From contig NZ_JAPTGG010000005.1 of assembly GCF_026891035.1 (NCBI RefSeq), positions 1 through 64,000 on the forward strand: 64,000 nucleotides of DNA, written 5' to 3'. This DNA is from Dasania phycosphaerae. GTDB lineage: Bacteria; Pseudomonadota; Gammaproteobacteria; Pseudomonadales; Dasaniaceae. Positions 43,338 to 52,700 of this stretch are shown here, one piece after another (positions within the stretch are counted from its first letter, which is position 1; every line of letters starts with the position of its first letter). The notes beneath the pieces are model-generated. The model searched no databases and was not told where the DNA came from. It worked only from the letters and a program-made list of their open reading frames with translations. The translations under genes and the position numbers were made by a program.

Positions 43338-45431
43338 ATGCAAAAGCATTTGATGCTGCCAGCCCTAGTGCTGTGTGGTTTTTATGAACCCGTTGCTGCT
43401 CAAGCCCGTGAAATGGAGCATGTGCTAGTAACTACCCCCCTACATAAATCTGAGGCGCAAACCGCCTTACCCGTTACGGTTATCAGTGGTGAGCAACTGC
43501 GTGAGCAGGCCACCAGTAATTTGGGTGAAACCTTGGGCAGTATGCCGGGCTTGGCCAATGCCTCCTTTGGCCCCTCAGTAGGGCAGCCGGTAATACGCGG
43601 CCAGCAGGGCGCGCGGGTTACTGTATTACAAAATGGTACCGGCAGTGGCGATGCCTCAAATAGCAGCGCCGACCATGCGGTGAGCGTAGAGCCTGTGCTG
43701 GCACAATCTATAGAGGTATTGCGCGGTCCAGCTACCTTACTCTATGGCGGCGGAGCCATAGGCGGGGTGATTAATGTGATAGACGGCCGCATCCCGGAAA
43801 AGCCCCCAGAGCAGTTTAGTGGCGCCTTAGAGCTAAGACATGGCTCTGTGAATGATGAGAATACCGCCGTGCTGAAATTGGAAGGCGGCGGTGAGCAGCT
43901 GGCCTTTCACCTCAGCGGTGTGGCACGCAGCAGCAATGCTATGGAAATCCCCGGCCATGCCGCTGCCCAGCCCGATGAGCACGAGCTGGCCAATAAGGGT
44001 TTTATTGCTAACTCCGATAGTGAGCTGGACAGCTACACCTTGGGCGGCAGCTATAGCTTTGAGCAGGGATTTGTAGGCCTGGCAGTGAGCCGTACTAGTA
44101 ATGAGTATGGCCTGCCTCCGGGGGCTCATGGCCACCATGAGGAGCACGGCGAGCATGATGATCACGACGAGCACGAGCACGACGAGCACGAGGAAGAGGC
44201 TGAAACCGAGGCCATACGCCTGGATATAGAGCAAACACGCTACGATCTGCGCGGCGCTTGGCTGCCTCACCATAGCTCAGCCGAGCATGTGCTGGAAAGC
44301 CTGCGCTGGGCGCTAAGCTACAGCGACTACGCCCACGATGAAATTGAGGTGGATACTGAAACCGGTAGCAAAGCAGTAGGTACCCATTTTAGTAATGAGG
44401 CCTGGGAAGGGCGCATAGAGCTAGTACACCGCGAGATAGCCGGTTGGCACGGCGCGGTGGGCCTGCAGCTGCAGCAGTCTGACTTTTCGGCCTTGGGCGA
44501 AGAGGCCTTTATTCCGGAAACTGAAATTAGCCGCTATGGCCTATTCATAGTGGAGGACTACCACTACGGTGATGTGGTCTATGAGCTGGGAGCCAGAGTA
44601 GATAGCGACCGCTATAAGCCACAATCGGTGGACGAGCAGCGTTTTACCAGCTGGAGCTTGTCCAGCTCAGCCTTGTGGCAACTGGATGATAACTGGCAAC
44701 TGGGCTTGGCTTTATCTAGCTCGGAGCGTGCACCGGTGACTGAGGAGCTGTACTCCAACACAGGGGCTAGTTTAGGTGACTATATTACCCACGCCGCATC
44801 TGGCGTTATAGAGCTGGGTAATGAGCAGTTAGACACCGAGCAGGCCAATAATGCCGAGCTATCACTGAGTTACCAAAATGATGCTATAGAGGGCTTTATT
44901 ACCGCCTATTACAATGACTTTAGCGATTATATTTACCTCGCTAATACCGGCGCCGAGCAGGACGAAACCGCCATCTTTGCCTACAGGCAGCAAGATGCCA
45001 GTTTTACCGGCCTGGAGTTTGAGTTGAGCTTTGCCTTGGGTGCTGCCCTGGGTGGCGATTTCGACCTCAGCTTTTTTGGCGACACCATACGTGGCGAGCT
45101 TAACAACTCTGCCGATGTGCCCCGTATGCCACCACGGCGTTTAGGTAGCCGCTTGGATTTTAGTACTGGGCCTTTCGGTGCCTATGTCGCGCTGATAGAT
45201 GCTGCCAAGCAGAGCCGCCCCGGCGACTTTGAGGAGGCAACGCCCGGTTACACCCGTTGGGATGCCGGAGCCAGTTACCGCTTTAACGAAGGCGGCGCAC
45301 AGGAGTATTTAGTATTTGTGAAGCTGAAAAACCTAAGCGATGAAGAAATACGCTCCAGTGTTAGCTTTTTGCGCGAGTCGGCACCCGAGGCCGGGCGCTC
45401 TGTTGAGCTAGGGCTTAGAGTCAATTTTTAA
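43338..45431 (+). CDS. TonB-dependent receptor with His-rich loop (ZnuD-like)
   Basis: A 697-residue outer-membrane receptor: signal peptide ending near VAA-QA, TonB-box-like MEHVLVTTP, plug with VLRGPATLLYGGGAIGGVINVIDG, and a barrel ending in LRVNF. Near residues 257-285 an extracellular-type loop is packed with His, Glu and Asp (AHGHHEEHGEHDDHDEHEHD), the hallmark of zinc-capturing receptors such as ZnuD. It is preceded by a small Cys/His protein that probably acts with it. I looked for a Zur operator and found none I would defend. Confidence 0.88.
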   Translation: MQKHLMLPALVLCGFYEPVAAQAREMEHVLVTTPLHKSEAQTALPVTVISGEQLREQATSNLGETLGSMPGLANASFGPSVGQPVIRGQQGARVTVLQNGTGSGDASNSSADHAVSVEPVLAQSIEVLRGPATLLYGGGAIGGVINVIDGRIPEKPPEQFSGALELRHGSVNDENTAVLKLEGGGEQLAFHLSGVARSSNAMEIPGHAAAQPDEHELANKGFIANSDSELDSYTLGGSYSFEQGFVGLAVSRTSNEYGLPPGAHGHHEEHGEHDDHDEHEHDEHEEEAETEAIRLDIEQTRYDLRGAWLPHHSSAEHVLESLRWALSYSDYAHDEIEVDTETGSKAVGTHFSNEAWEGRIELVHREIAGWHGAVGLQLQQSDFSALGEEAFIPETEISRYGLFIVEDYHYGDVVYELGARVDSDRYKPQSVDEQRFTSWSLSSSALWQLDDNWQLGLALSSSERAPVTEELYSNTGASLGDYITHAASGVIELGNEQLDTEQANNAELSLSYQNDAIEGFITAYYNDFSDYIYLANTGAEQDETAIFAYRQQDASFTGLEFELSFALGAALGGDFDLSFFGDTIRGELNNSADVPRMPPRRLGSRLDFSTGPFGAYVALIDAAKQSRPGDFEEATPGYTRWDAGASYRFNEGGAQEYLVFVKLKNLSDEEIRSSVSFLRESAPEAGRSVELGLRVNF

Positions 45432-45676
45432 GTATTAGTATTGAGGCGCTGAGGCTTACTGATCTGCTTGGATAGTGGGCCTGGCCTCAGTTTATACCTA
45501 GCTCTACCTTTACTATCTACCTTCACTATGTAGGCAGCCATTAGTCTTCGCGCGGATGGCTGCTTTGATCTTTGTCAGTTTTGATCTTTGTATCGGCGGC
45601 GCAGACCCGCTGCTGTCCGGAAGAATTTCCTAATCGCCATGCCCGCAAAAGTGGGTATCGAATTGCGATAATAAAA

Positions 45677-46360
45677 CTACCCATGCCCCAGTAGGCGAAA
45701 ATTCCAATTCTCCACTTCGTTAGTGGCTAAGCGCTGCTGCACTTTGCTCATCCAGCTAGCCGATAAACGGCTTTGTTGAGCCAGTTTTTGCAATTGTGCT
45801 GTATTGAGTGGGTCACCAAAAAAAATATCACAGACCTGTTGCAGGCTCATGGCGTTAGCGGGGCGCTCTATTAAAGTGAGGGGCTGTTGTGGGCTGACTA
45901 GGCCGGTCTGTATTACCCGGTATAACCAGCCGCAGCGGCTGATGGTTTGCATAGTGTGAGCAAAGTTTTTAATGCCCCAGCGCTGGTTTAATTTATAACA
46001 GGGTGAGCGCGGTTGGCTAACTTCAATAATGGCATCACCCCATTGGTAGCGGTCGCCTAAAAAAACGCTGTGTTCGGTCATACCGGTGGTACTGAGGTTT
46101 TCGCCCATGCCCGGCGCTTGCCAATCGTGATTGCTGCCGTATTGTTCACGCCAGTAGGCGTAGTGCTCGGCGGGGTAGTGGTGCAGGGCGCGTTCAGGGC
46201 CGCCATGGTGGCGTTGGTCGGCGCATTCATCACCGGTCAGGCCGGTAAGGCTTAAATGCACAGGGCTGGTTAGCGGCGTTTTGTCTATGGCGGTGGTCAT
46301 ACCATAGCGTTGCGCGATCTGGCCACGGTACACGCCCGCCAGAAAATACGACTGACTCAT
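45677..46360 (-). CDS. MOSC domain protein (YiiM-like)
   Basis: A 227-residue protein of the MOSC family. GDECADQRHHGGPERALHHYP and the conserved Cys in PRSPCYKLNQRW match YiiM, which helps reduce N-hydroxylated compounds with a molybdenum cofactor in E. coli. The cofactor could come from the pathway that includes moaCDE elsewhere in this window. It starts 28 bp downstream of the end of fumC's reading direction partner and probably shares the minus-strand transcript only weakly, because the stop of fumC (46389) lies just upstream. Confidence 0.88.
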   Translation of the reverse strand: MSQSYFLAGVYRGQIAQRYGMTTAIDKTPLTSPVHLSLTGLTGDECADQRHHGGPERALHHYPAEHYAYWREQYGSNHDWQAPGMGENLSTTGMTEHSVFLGDRYQWGDAIIEVSQPRSPCYKLNQRWGIKNFAHTMQTISRCGWLYRVIQTGLVSPQQPLTLIERPANAMSLQQVCDIFFGDPLNTAQLQKLAQQSRLSASWMSKVQQRLATNEVENWNFRLLGHG

Positions 46361-46388
46361 TGGCTGGTTGCTCGGATTGGTGAAAGGT

Positions 46389-47789
46389 TTATTTTTTGGC
46401 GCAGGTCAGTTTTTTAGGGTCTAGTAACTGGCTGAGCACTTCGCGGCTATAGTCGGTCATTTCTTCGGCGACATCAATCACGGGTCGTTGTTCTTGATAG
46501 GCCCGTTTGGCTATAGCGGCACCTAAGTCGTAACCAATTTTTTCATTCAGTGCGGTTACCAGTATGGGGTTGCTGCTTAAGTTGGCACTGAGCTTTTCAT
46601 GGTTAACATTAAAACCGCTAACGGCTTGATCGGCTAGGGCGCGCATGGCGTTGCTTAATAGTTCTATGCTTTGCAGTAGGTTATAGGCAATAACCGGCAG
46701 CATAACATTAAGCTGAAAATTACCTGATTGCCCAGCGACTGTTATGGTGCTGTCGTTACCAATGACTTGTGCGCAGGCCATGGCCACGGCCTCAGGTATC
46801 ACGGGGTTGATTTTGCCGGGCATAATACTGCTACCGGGTTGTAACTCGGGTAGGGTAATTTCCGCTAGGCCGCTTAAGGGGCCGCTATTCATCCAGCGTA
46901 AATCATTACTGATTTTCATCAGGCTTACCGCCAAGGTTTTTAATTCGCCACTCATGGCAACCGCGCTATCTTGGCTGCTGATAACAGCAAAATAATCATC
47001 GCTAATAGTGAAAGCCTGGCCGCTCAATAACTGCAGTTGCTCGGCCACCTCTTTGCCAAATTGGGGGTGGGTATTAATGCCGCTGCCTACGGCGGTACCG
47101 CCTATGGCTAGGTGTTGTAAGTCGTGCAGGTTGTGGCCTATGCGGGCAGCATTGTGTTGCAGTTGTGCGGCCCAGCCATCCAGCTCTTGTTTAAGGGTAA
47201 TGGGCATGGCATCCATTAAATGGGTGCGGCCGGTTTTTACCGTATCGGCATGGCGCTGGCCTTTTTGCTCCAAGGTGAGCATAAGGTGGGCGAGGTTGGG
47301 TAACAATTGTTCGGCTATGGCCAGGCTGGCGCTTACGTGTATACAGGTGGGGATAACATCATTGGAGCTTTGCCCCATATTAACGTGGTTGTTAGGATGC
47401 ACCGCTAGTTTGAGTTTGGCACTGGCCAGTTTAGCGATGACCTCATTGGCGTTCATATTGCTGCTGGTGCCAGAGCCGGTTTGGAAAACATCCACCGCAA
47501 AAGCCGAGTCATGCTTGCCCTTGGCTACTTCACTGGCGGCCTGCTGTATGGCCTTGGCCATGGTTTCATCTAGCAGCCCTAGCTCGCTATTGGCGGCGGC
47601 GCAGGCTTTTTTTACCAGACCCAAAGCGCGTATAAAGCTACGGGGCAGGCGTAAATCGCTGAGGGTGAAATTGTTGATAGCGCGCTGGGTTTGCGGGCCG
47701 TAAAGGGCGTCGGCGGGTATTTGCACTTCACCCATACTGTCCTGTTCGCTGCGATATTGCGGTGTTGTATTTGTTTTATCTTTGTTCAT
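46389..47789 (-). CDS. fumC: Class II fumarate hydratase
   Basis: A 466-residue iron-independent fumarase of the TCA cycle. The signature GSSIMPGKINPVIPEA is intact, with GSGTSSNMNANEVIA and TGRTHLMDAMPITL as the other two active-site segments. The length is normal. An open frame on the opposite strand (47008-47703) is only a codon-usage shadow. Upstream lies a run of eight G on the plus strand (47913-47920). Confidence 0.97.
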   Translation of the reverse strand: MNKDKTNTTPQYRSEQDSMGEVQIPADALYGPQTQRAINNFTLSDLRLPRSFIRALGLVKKACAAANSELGLLDETMAKAIQQAASEVAKGKHDSAFAVDVFQTGSGTSSNMNANEVIAKLASAKLKLAVHPNNHVNMGQSSNDVIPTCIHVSASLAIAEQLLPNLAHLMLTLEQKGQRHADTVKTGRTHLMDAMPITLKQELDGWAAQLQHNAARIGHNLHDLQHLAIGGTAVGSGINTHPQFGKEVAEQLQLLSGQAFTISDDYFAVISSQDSAVAMSGELKTLAVSLMKISNDLRWMNSGPLSGLAEITLPELQPGSSIMPGKINPVIPEAVAMACAQVIGNDSTITVAGQSGNFQLNVMLPVIAYNLLQSIELLSNAMRALADQAVSGFNVNHEKLSANLSSNPILVTALNEKIGYDLGAAIAKRAYQEQRPVIDVAEEMTDYSREVLSQLLDPKKLTCAKK

Positions 47790-48004
47790 TTTGGTCTGGC
47801 CCTAAGTTATATGTGCTGATTATAACTGTAGCTGCATTTGGGCGGTTTTGTCTTGTGCTAATAGGGGGGTATTTAGAGCTAATCTGTTAAGGTGTGAGCG
47901 TATTTTTTTGGAGGGGGGGGAGTTGTACAAAGCGCGCTGCTAAAGCCTGACGTAGCGCTAATTATTGAAAATTTACTATAAAGACTGTCGTTATTTTAAC
48001 GTTA

Positions 48005-49378
48005 CTACTCTTGTGGAGATGCCTTCTTACCTTTGCATACTCTATTGCGCCCCATTGATTTAGCCTTGTATAAGGCGTCATCCGCTCTGGTTAGAAGTGC
48101 AGTTACAGTTTGATCGTTTATAGAGTATTCCGCAGCTCCAGCACTAATGGTTATTTTTTTTCCGCCTATGTCGGGGAACTCATAATTTTCCATATTTTCC
48201 CTCATGCGCTCAGCGACTGCGTAGGCTTCATCAATATTGGTTTCCGGTAATACAATACAGAACTCTTCACCTCCATAGCGTGTAACTATGTCGGCTGCTC
48301 GAGCAATCAACGAAAGTTGTTCCGCTACTATGCACAATATTTTATCACCAATAAGATGGCCGAATGTATCGTTAATGGCTTTAAAGTTATCGATATCAAT
48401 CATTAAAAGGCTTAATGTTTTTTCTGGTGAACGATTGACTTGTGCGATTCTATGATTTAAATCCGCATCAAGATAATATCGATTTCTAACCCCTGTTAAC
48501 TTATCTGTAACTGTGCAGGACTGGGCTTTTTCCAAGTTTATTTTTAGGTTTTTTATGGCGTGGTGGCGCCTTATACCGGCTTTTACTCTAGCTCGTAATT
48601 CTGTGTTTTCTATAGGTTTAATTAGGTAGTCATCGGCGCCTTTTTCCAATCCTAATATTTTTAGTTCCAAATCAGTTATTGCTGTAATAACAATAATGGG
48701 AATATCACGGTGGTCTTCATATTGTTTGATTTCAGCTAAAAGATCCATGCCATCGCCGTCAGGAAGAATACGATCCATTAATATTAGGTCTGGGGAGTGT
48801 TCTTTAAGATGATCTTTGGCGGACACAGTATTATGTGCTACCGAGCAATTTATTCCTACTGAAGATAAAACAGTAACGATTTGGCGGCTGAGCAAATTGT
48901 CGTCTTCTATGAGTAGTATGGTGTTTTGATATTCTGGGTTTAGAAAGTCAACATCTGATAGAGCGGAGACAATGTTTTTGCGATTTTGCAGTTCTTCATG
49001 CATTTGTTTTAAACGCTGTAATGCTCTTACCCTGGCAATTAGCTCTGAGCGATTAATCGGCTTGGTGAGAAATTCATCAGCGCCGACGTTTAAGCCTTTT
49101 GTTCGATTATTAGCTCCATCTAAAGAGGTTACTAGTACTATAGGTATAAGCTTAGTTTTCTTTTCCGTTTTTAATCTGGCAGTAACTTCAAACCCATCCA
49201 TATTGGGCATCATAATATCTAGTAAAATAACATCAGGGTTTTCTGATTTGGCTAGGCGTATAGCTTCTTCGCCATTATAGGCTTGTATGGGGTCAAAACC
49301 ATCGGCCTTTAAATAGGCGGATAGTAGTTTAACGTTGCGCGGCTCATCGTCAACAATTAGGACCTTGCTTTCTTTCAT
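48005..49378 (-). CDS. PleD-like response regulator: two receiver domains and GGDEF
   Basis: A 457-residue diguanylate cyclase controlled by phosphorylation. REC1 (about 4-120) has VDDEP, phospho-Asp in VILLDIMMPNMDG and Lys in TKPI. REC2 (about 153-270) has IEDD, LILMDRILPDGDG and IKPIE, so both look able to accept phosphate. The GGDEF domain (about 290-450) has DIDNFKAINDTFGH and catalytic GGEEF with RAAD five residues upstream (I-site). It is the likely output of the adjacent hybrid kinase, 11 bp downstream of the single-receiver gene. Confidence 0.94.
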   Translation of the reverse strand: MKESKVLIVDDEPRNVKLLSAYLKADGFDPIQAYNGEEAIRLAKSENPDVILLDIMMPNMDGFEVTARLKTEKKTKLIPIVLVTSLDGANNRTKGLNVGADEFLTKPINRSELIARVRALQRLKQMHEELQNRKNIVSALSDVDFLNPEYQNTILLIEDDNLLSRQIVTVLSSVGINCSVAHNTVSAKDHLKEHSPDLILMDRILPDGDGMDLLAEIKQYEDHRDIPIIVITAITDLELKILGLEKGADDYLIKPIENTELRARVKAGIRRHHAIKNLKINLEKAQSCTVTDKLTGVRNRYYLDADLNHRIAQVNRSPEKTLSLLMIDIDNFKAINDTFGHLIGDKILCIVAEQLSLIARAADIVTRYGGEEFCIVLPETNIDEAYAVAERMRENMENYEFPDIGGKKITISAGAAEYSINDQTVTALLTRADDALYKAKSMGRNRVCKGKKASPQE

Positions 49379-49389
49379 GCTTTGCTCCG

Positions 49390-49749
49390 CTATAGAAAGT
49401 TGTTTATCAACTCTAATAGCTGTTTATAACGTATAGGTTTAGCTGCATACTCATCACAGCCCGCTTCAAGTATTGACTCTCTGTCTCCTTCCATTGCCTT
49501 GGCAGTTAATGCAATGATAGGGATAGTTTTGGTGCTCTCATTGTTTTTCAAGATTCGCGTTGCCGTAATTCCATCGGTTCCGGGAAGGTGTAAATCCATA
49601 AGAACTAAGTCAGGTTTATTTTCTATAATCATAGGGATGCCTATATCGGCAGTAGTGGCTGTTTTAACGTTAAACCCCGCTCTGCTTAATATCCCCGTTA
49701 TTAGCTTCATATTTGTGGCTTGATCTTCGATAACAAATATTGTGGTCAT
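49390..49749 (-). CDS. Single-domain response regulator (DivK/CheY-like)
   Basis: A 119-residue receiver domain alone: VIEDQ acidic pocket, phospho-Asp in LVLMDLHLPGTDG, Thr in IIALTAKAM and Lys in AAKPIRYKQLL. Its start overlaps the last codons of the hybrid kinase by 4 bp, so it is translated together with it. It probably shuttles phosphate between the kinase and the PleD-like protein. Confidence 0.93.
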   Translation of the reverse strand: MTTIFVIEDQATNMKLITGILSRAGFNVKTATTADIGIPMIIENKPDLVLMDLHLPGTDGITATRILKNNESTKTIPIIALTAKAMEGDRESILEAGCDEYAAKPIRYKQLLELINNFL

Positions 49750-52700
49750 GTCTTATGATGCCTTTGTAGTGCCTTGTTAACATCTTTTAGTAATATATCG
49801 CGATCTATCTTGCCTTTTTCTGCAATGGCTGCAACTTGGCTTGACAGTGTTTTTCTATCTTCACTATTTAGTATTTTTGCCGTAAGAATGATAATAGGTA
49901 TATCTTTTGTATCGTCGTTTTCTTTTAGTCTTTCAATAACCTCAAAGCCATTAATTTCAGGCATCATGAGGTCTAATATAATTAGATCAGGTTGGTCGTT
50001 TTTTAATAATTCAAGGCCGTCTATGCCGCTAAGAGCGCTAGATACTTGATATTGCTTTTCATGTAGATAGGAGCTTACTATTTTTATAGCCTTTGGATCG
50101 TCATCAATTAATAATATTTTAGGCTTTTGTTTTTTTATGCCGATTTTTATGGGTAGTAGACGCTCAACTAATGAGGTTATTTCAGCACGCTGAACTGGCT
50201 TGCTTAATACTGCATCTGCTGTTACAGCTCCTAAGTCGTTATTTTCTTTCGTTAATGAAAGAACCATTACAGGGATTTCGGAATATTCAGGGAAATTGTT
50301 TTTTATTTCAAAAAAATTAACGCTGTCTAGCTCCGACATTAATAAGTCAATCGTTATTAAGTCCGGTTTATTTTTTTGCATTAGCTCTAGCCCTTCCTGA
50401 GCGCTTTCAGCTAATTGAATATTGTAACCAGATTCTTCAAGGTAAAGTTTTAACAGATTCGCTTGTGTATCGTTATTTTCGATAATCAGGATGAGGGGGG
50501 CTTCGGTCACATATGATGGTGGTTTTTGAGTTGGTTTTTTAGGTGCGCTAGTAGCTGGTGAATCAAAGTTTTTTCTTATAGTGGATAAAAAATCAATGGT
50601 GTTAAATCCACATTTGTCAATTACATGGTTGGTGTTTTCACTTAGCCACATTTTGTCTTGTTCGGTTAATATTTTGGCGGTCAGTATTATTACTGGTATA
50701 TCTGCAAAGTCTTTGGTTTGGCGTAAGTTTGCGGTTACTTCAAAGCCGGACATGCCGGGCATCATTAGATCTAAAATAATGAGATCGGGGTGGTGCTCCT
50801 GTACGGCGTTAATCGCTTCTTCGCCAGAGTAGGCTGATAGGGTTTTATAGCCACTACCCTCCAGTTGATCAGTCAAAAACTGAACGGCCTTTTCCTCGTC
50901 ATCGACGACCAGTATTTTAACCTTTGGCTTGTCGATATTGGGGATGTATTTGGTAACGGAGTTGATTAACTCATCTTTGTATACCGGCTTTTCTAAAATA
51001 TTAATAGCCCCTAAATTGAGGCCTTTGGTTTTACTTGCTGTCATTGATATAACAGGGGTGTTTTTAAACTTATCGTGTTGTTTTATTTTTTTTATAATAC
51101 TAATGCTGTCAATTGATCGTGGTGCTATATCTAGTAGTATTAAATCCACTTCTTTTTCTACGGCGGTAGATAGTGCTGTTTTTTCATCTTGAGCGTGAAA
51201 AACTTGGCAACCCTCAATGGCTAGTTTGTTTTTTATTGCTTTTACATACTCATCATCATCATCGATTATTAAAACTCTGTTGCTTTTGTTAGTAGTGGTG
51301 TTTTCTGTGTTGTTGCTATTGCTATCTAAGTTAGTGATAGCTTTCTCTAGTTTTAAACTGTCGGTGTTAGAAGGGGGTTTTTCTGTTAGTAAGTCATCAT
51401 CACTAATATAAGGGATGGTGAATTTGAAAGTGCTGCCTTTGTCGATCTCGCTAGTTAATTCAACACTTCCGCCATGTAGTTCTACGAGGCGCTTCACCAT
51501 GGCTAGCCCTAGCCCGGTCCCTTCGTAGTGGCGGGATAAGGAGCCATCTAACTGTACGAAAGGTTGGAATAAAAGATCTATATTGTTTTGGGATATGCCT
51601 ATTCCTGTGTCGATAATTGATATGGATAAATCTTTTTCTGTGCGCTCTGCCTTTAAGGTAACGGATCCACCATCGGGTGTGAATTTTACCGCATTGCTCA
51701 GCAGGTTGAATAAAATTTGTTTAAATTTACGGCTATCAACTTTTCCATAGTTTATTGTTTCATCAATGTCAACCGCTATGGATATGTTATGGTTGTAGGC
51801 TCTTTCTTTTATTATAGAAATGGCATTGTTTAATGTTTCTGGTAGATAGATGAGTTCTAGTAACAGCTCCATTTTTCCAGCTTCAATCTTAGATAGGTCT
51901 AATATGTCATTAATCAATGATAAAAGGTGGTTGGCGCTTTGGAATATTTCGCTGACATAGTCTTTTTGTTCTTCGTTGAGGTCACCAAGTAATTCGTCTT
52001 TTAGTACTTCAGAAAAACCAATGATGGCATTCATGGGGGTTCTCAGCTCATGAGACATGTTGGCCAAAAATTCGGTTTTTAACCTGTTGCTTTGTTCAAG
52101 TTGGGTGTTTTTTAATGATATTTCTTTGCCGCGTTGTTTTAATTGTTTTGACAAGGCTTCTAAGTGCTTGTACTGATTTAAACTATTGAGTGATACGCCT
52201 ACTTGTTTAGCTAGTCTGTCGAGAAAAGATAATTCGTTATCGTCTAATATATTTAAACTGGATACAACTAATATTCCTAATGTTTTGCTGGCATAGTGTA
52301 TAGGGTTTATTACCACTGTTTTGGGTTTTATTTCAAATAGGCCTACATCTATATTAAATGGAGAACTTTCACTTGCACCTATGACTACTTGTTTTTCATT
52401 AAGGGCTGCTTGTCCTATTAAGCCTTCGCCCAGTTCTATTTTTTTGTTGATATTGCCGGGTATGCCGTGATTGGCTATGCAGGAGAATTTACCCTGCCAT
52501 TCATCGAATAAAAATACAGCTGATAGGTGCAATTGATGGCATTCGGCTAGGTTTTTTAACATCAGTTCGAATATTTCAGAAGCATCGTTATAAGTGTTAA
52601 AAAGAGCCATTACCTTAGATTGGGTTCTTTCATACTCGGCTACAATTTCTAGGGCTTTGGATTTTTCAGCAATTGCTTGTTCGCTTTGTTTCCGCTCTGT

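Noticed and set aside
43833..44273. 146-codon open frame antisense to the zinc-type receptor
   Set aside because: It is the complement of the His/Glu-rich coding stretch, which yields a Val/Leu-rich shadow. There is no start context and it overlaps a strong gene.
45449..45490. Terminator after the zinc-type receptor
   Set aside because: CTGAGGC/GCCTCAG pair exactly but enclose a 28-base loop and have only TTTATA behind them, which is too weak to call.
47008..47703. 231-codon open frame antisense to fumC
   Set aside because: It lies wholly inside the well-supported fumC gene on the other strand, and its Cys/Trp/Leu-rich translation matches no family and is typical of a codon-usage shadow.
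50200..51411. Several plus-strand open frames opposite the hybrid kinase
   Set aside because: They alternate with the receiver domains and are Ser/Ile-rich antisense frames of the kinase. None has a ribosome site or recognisable domain.
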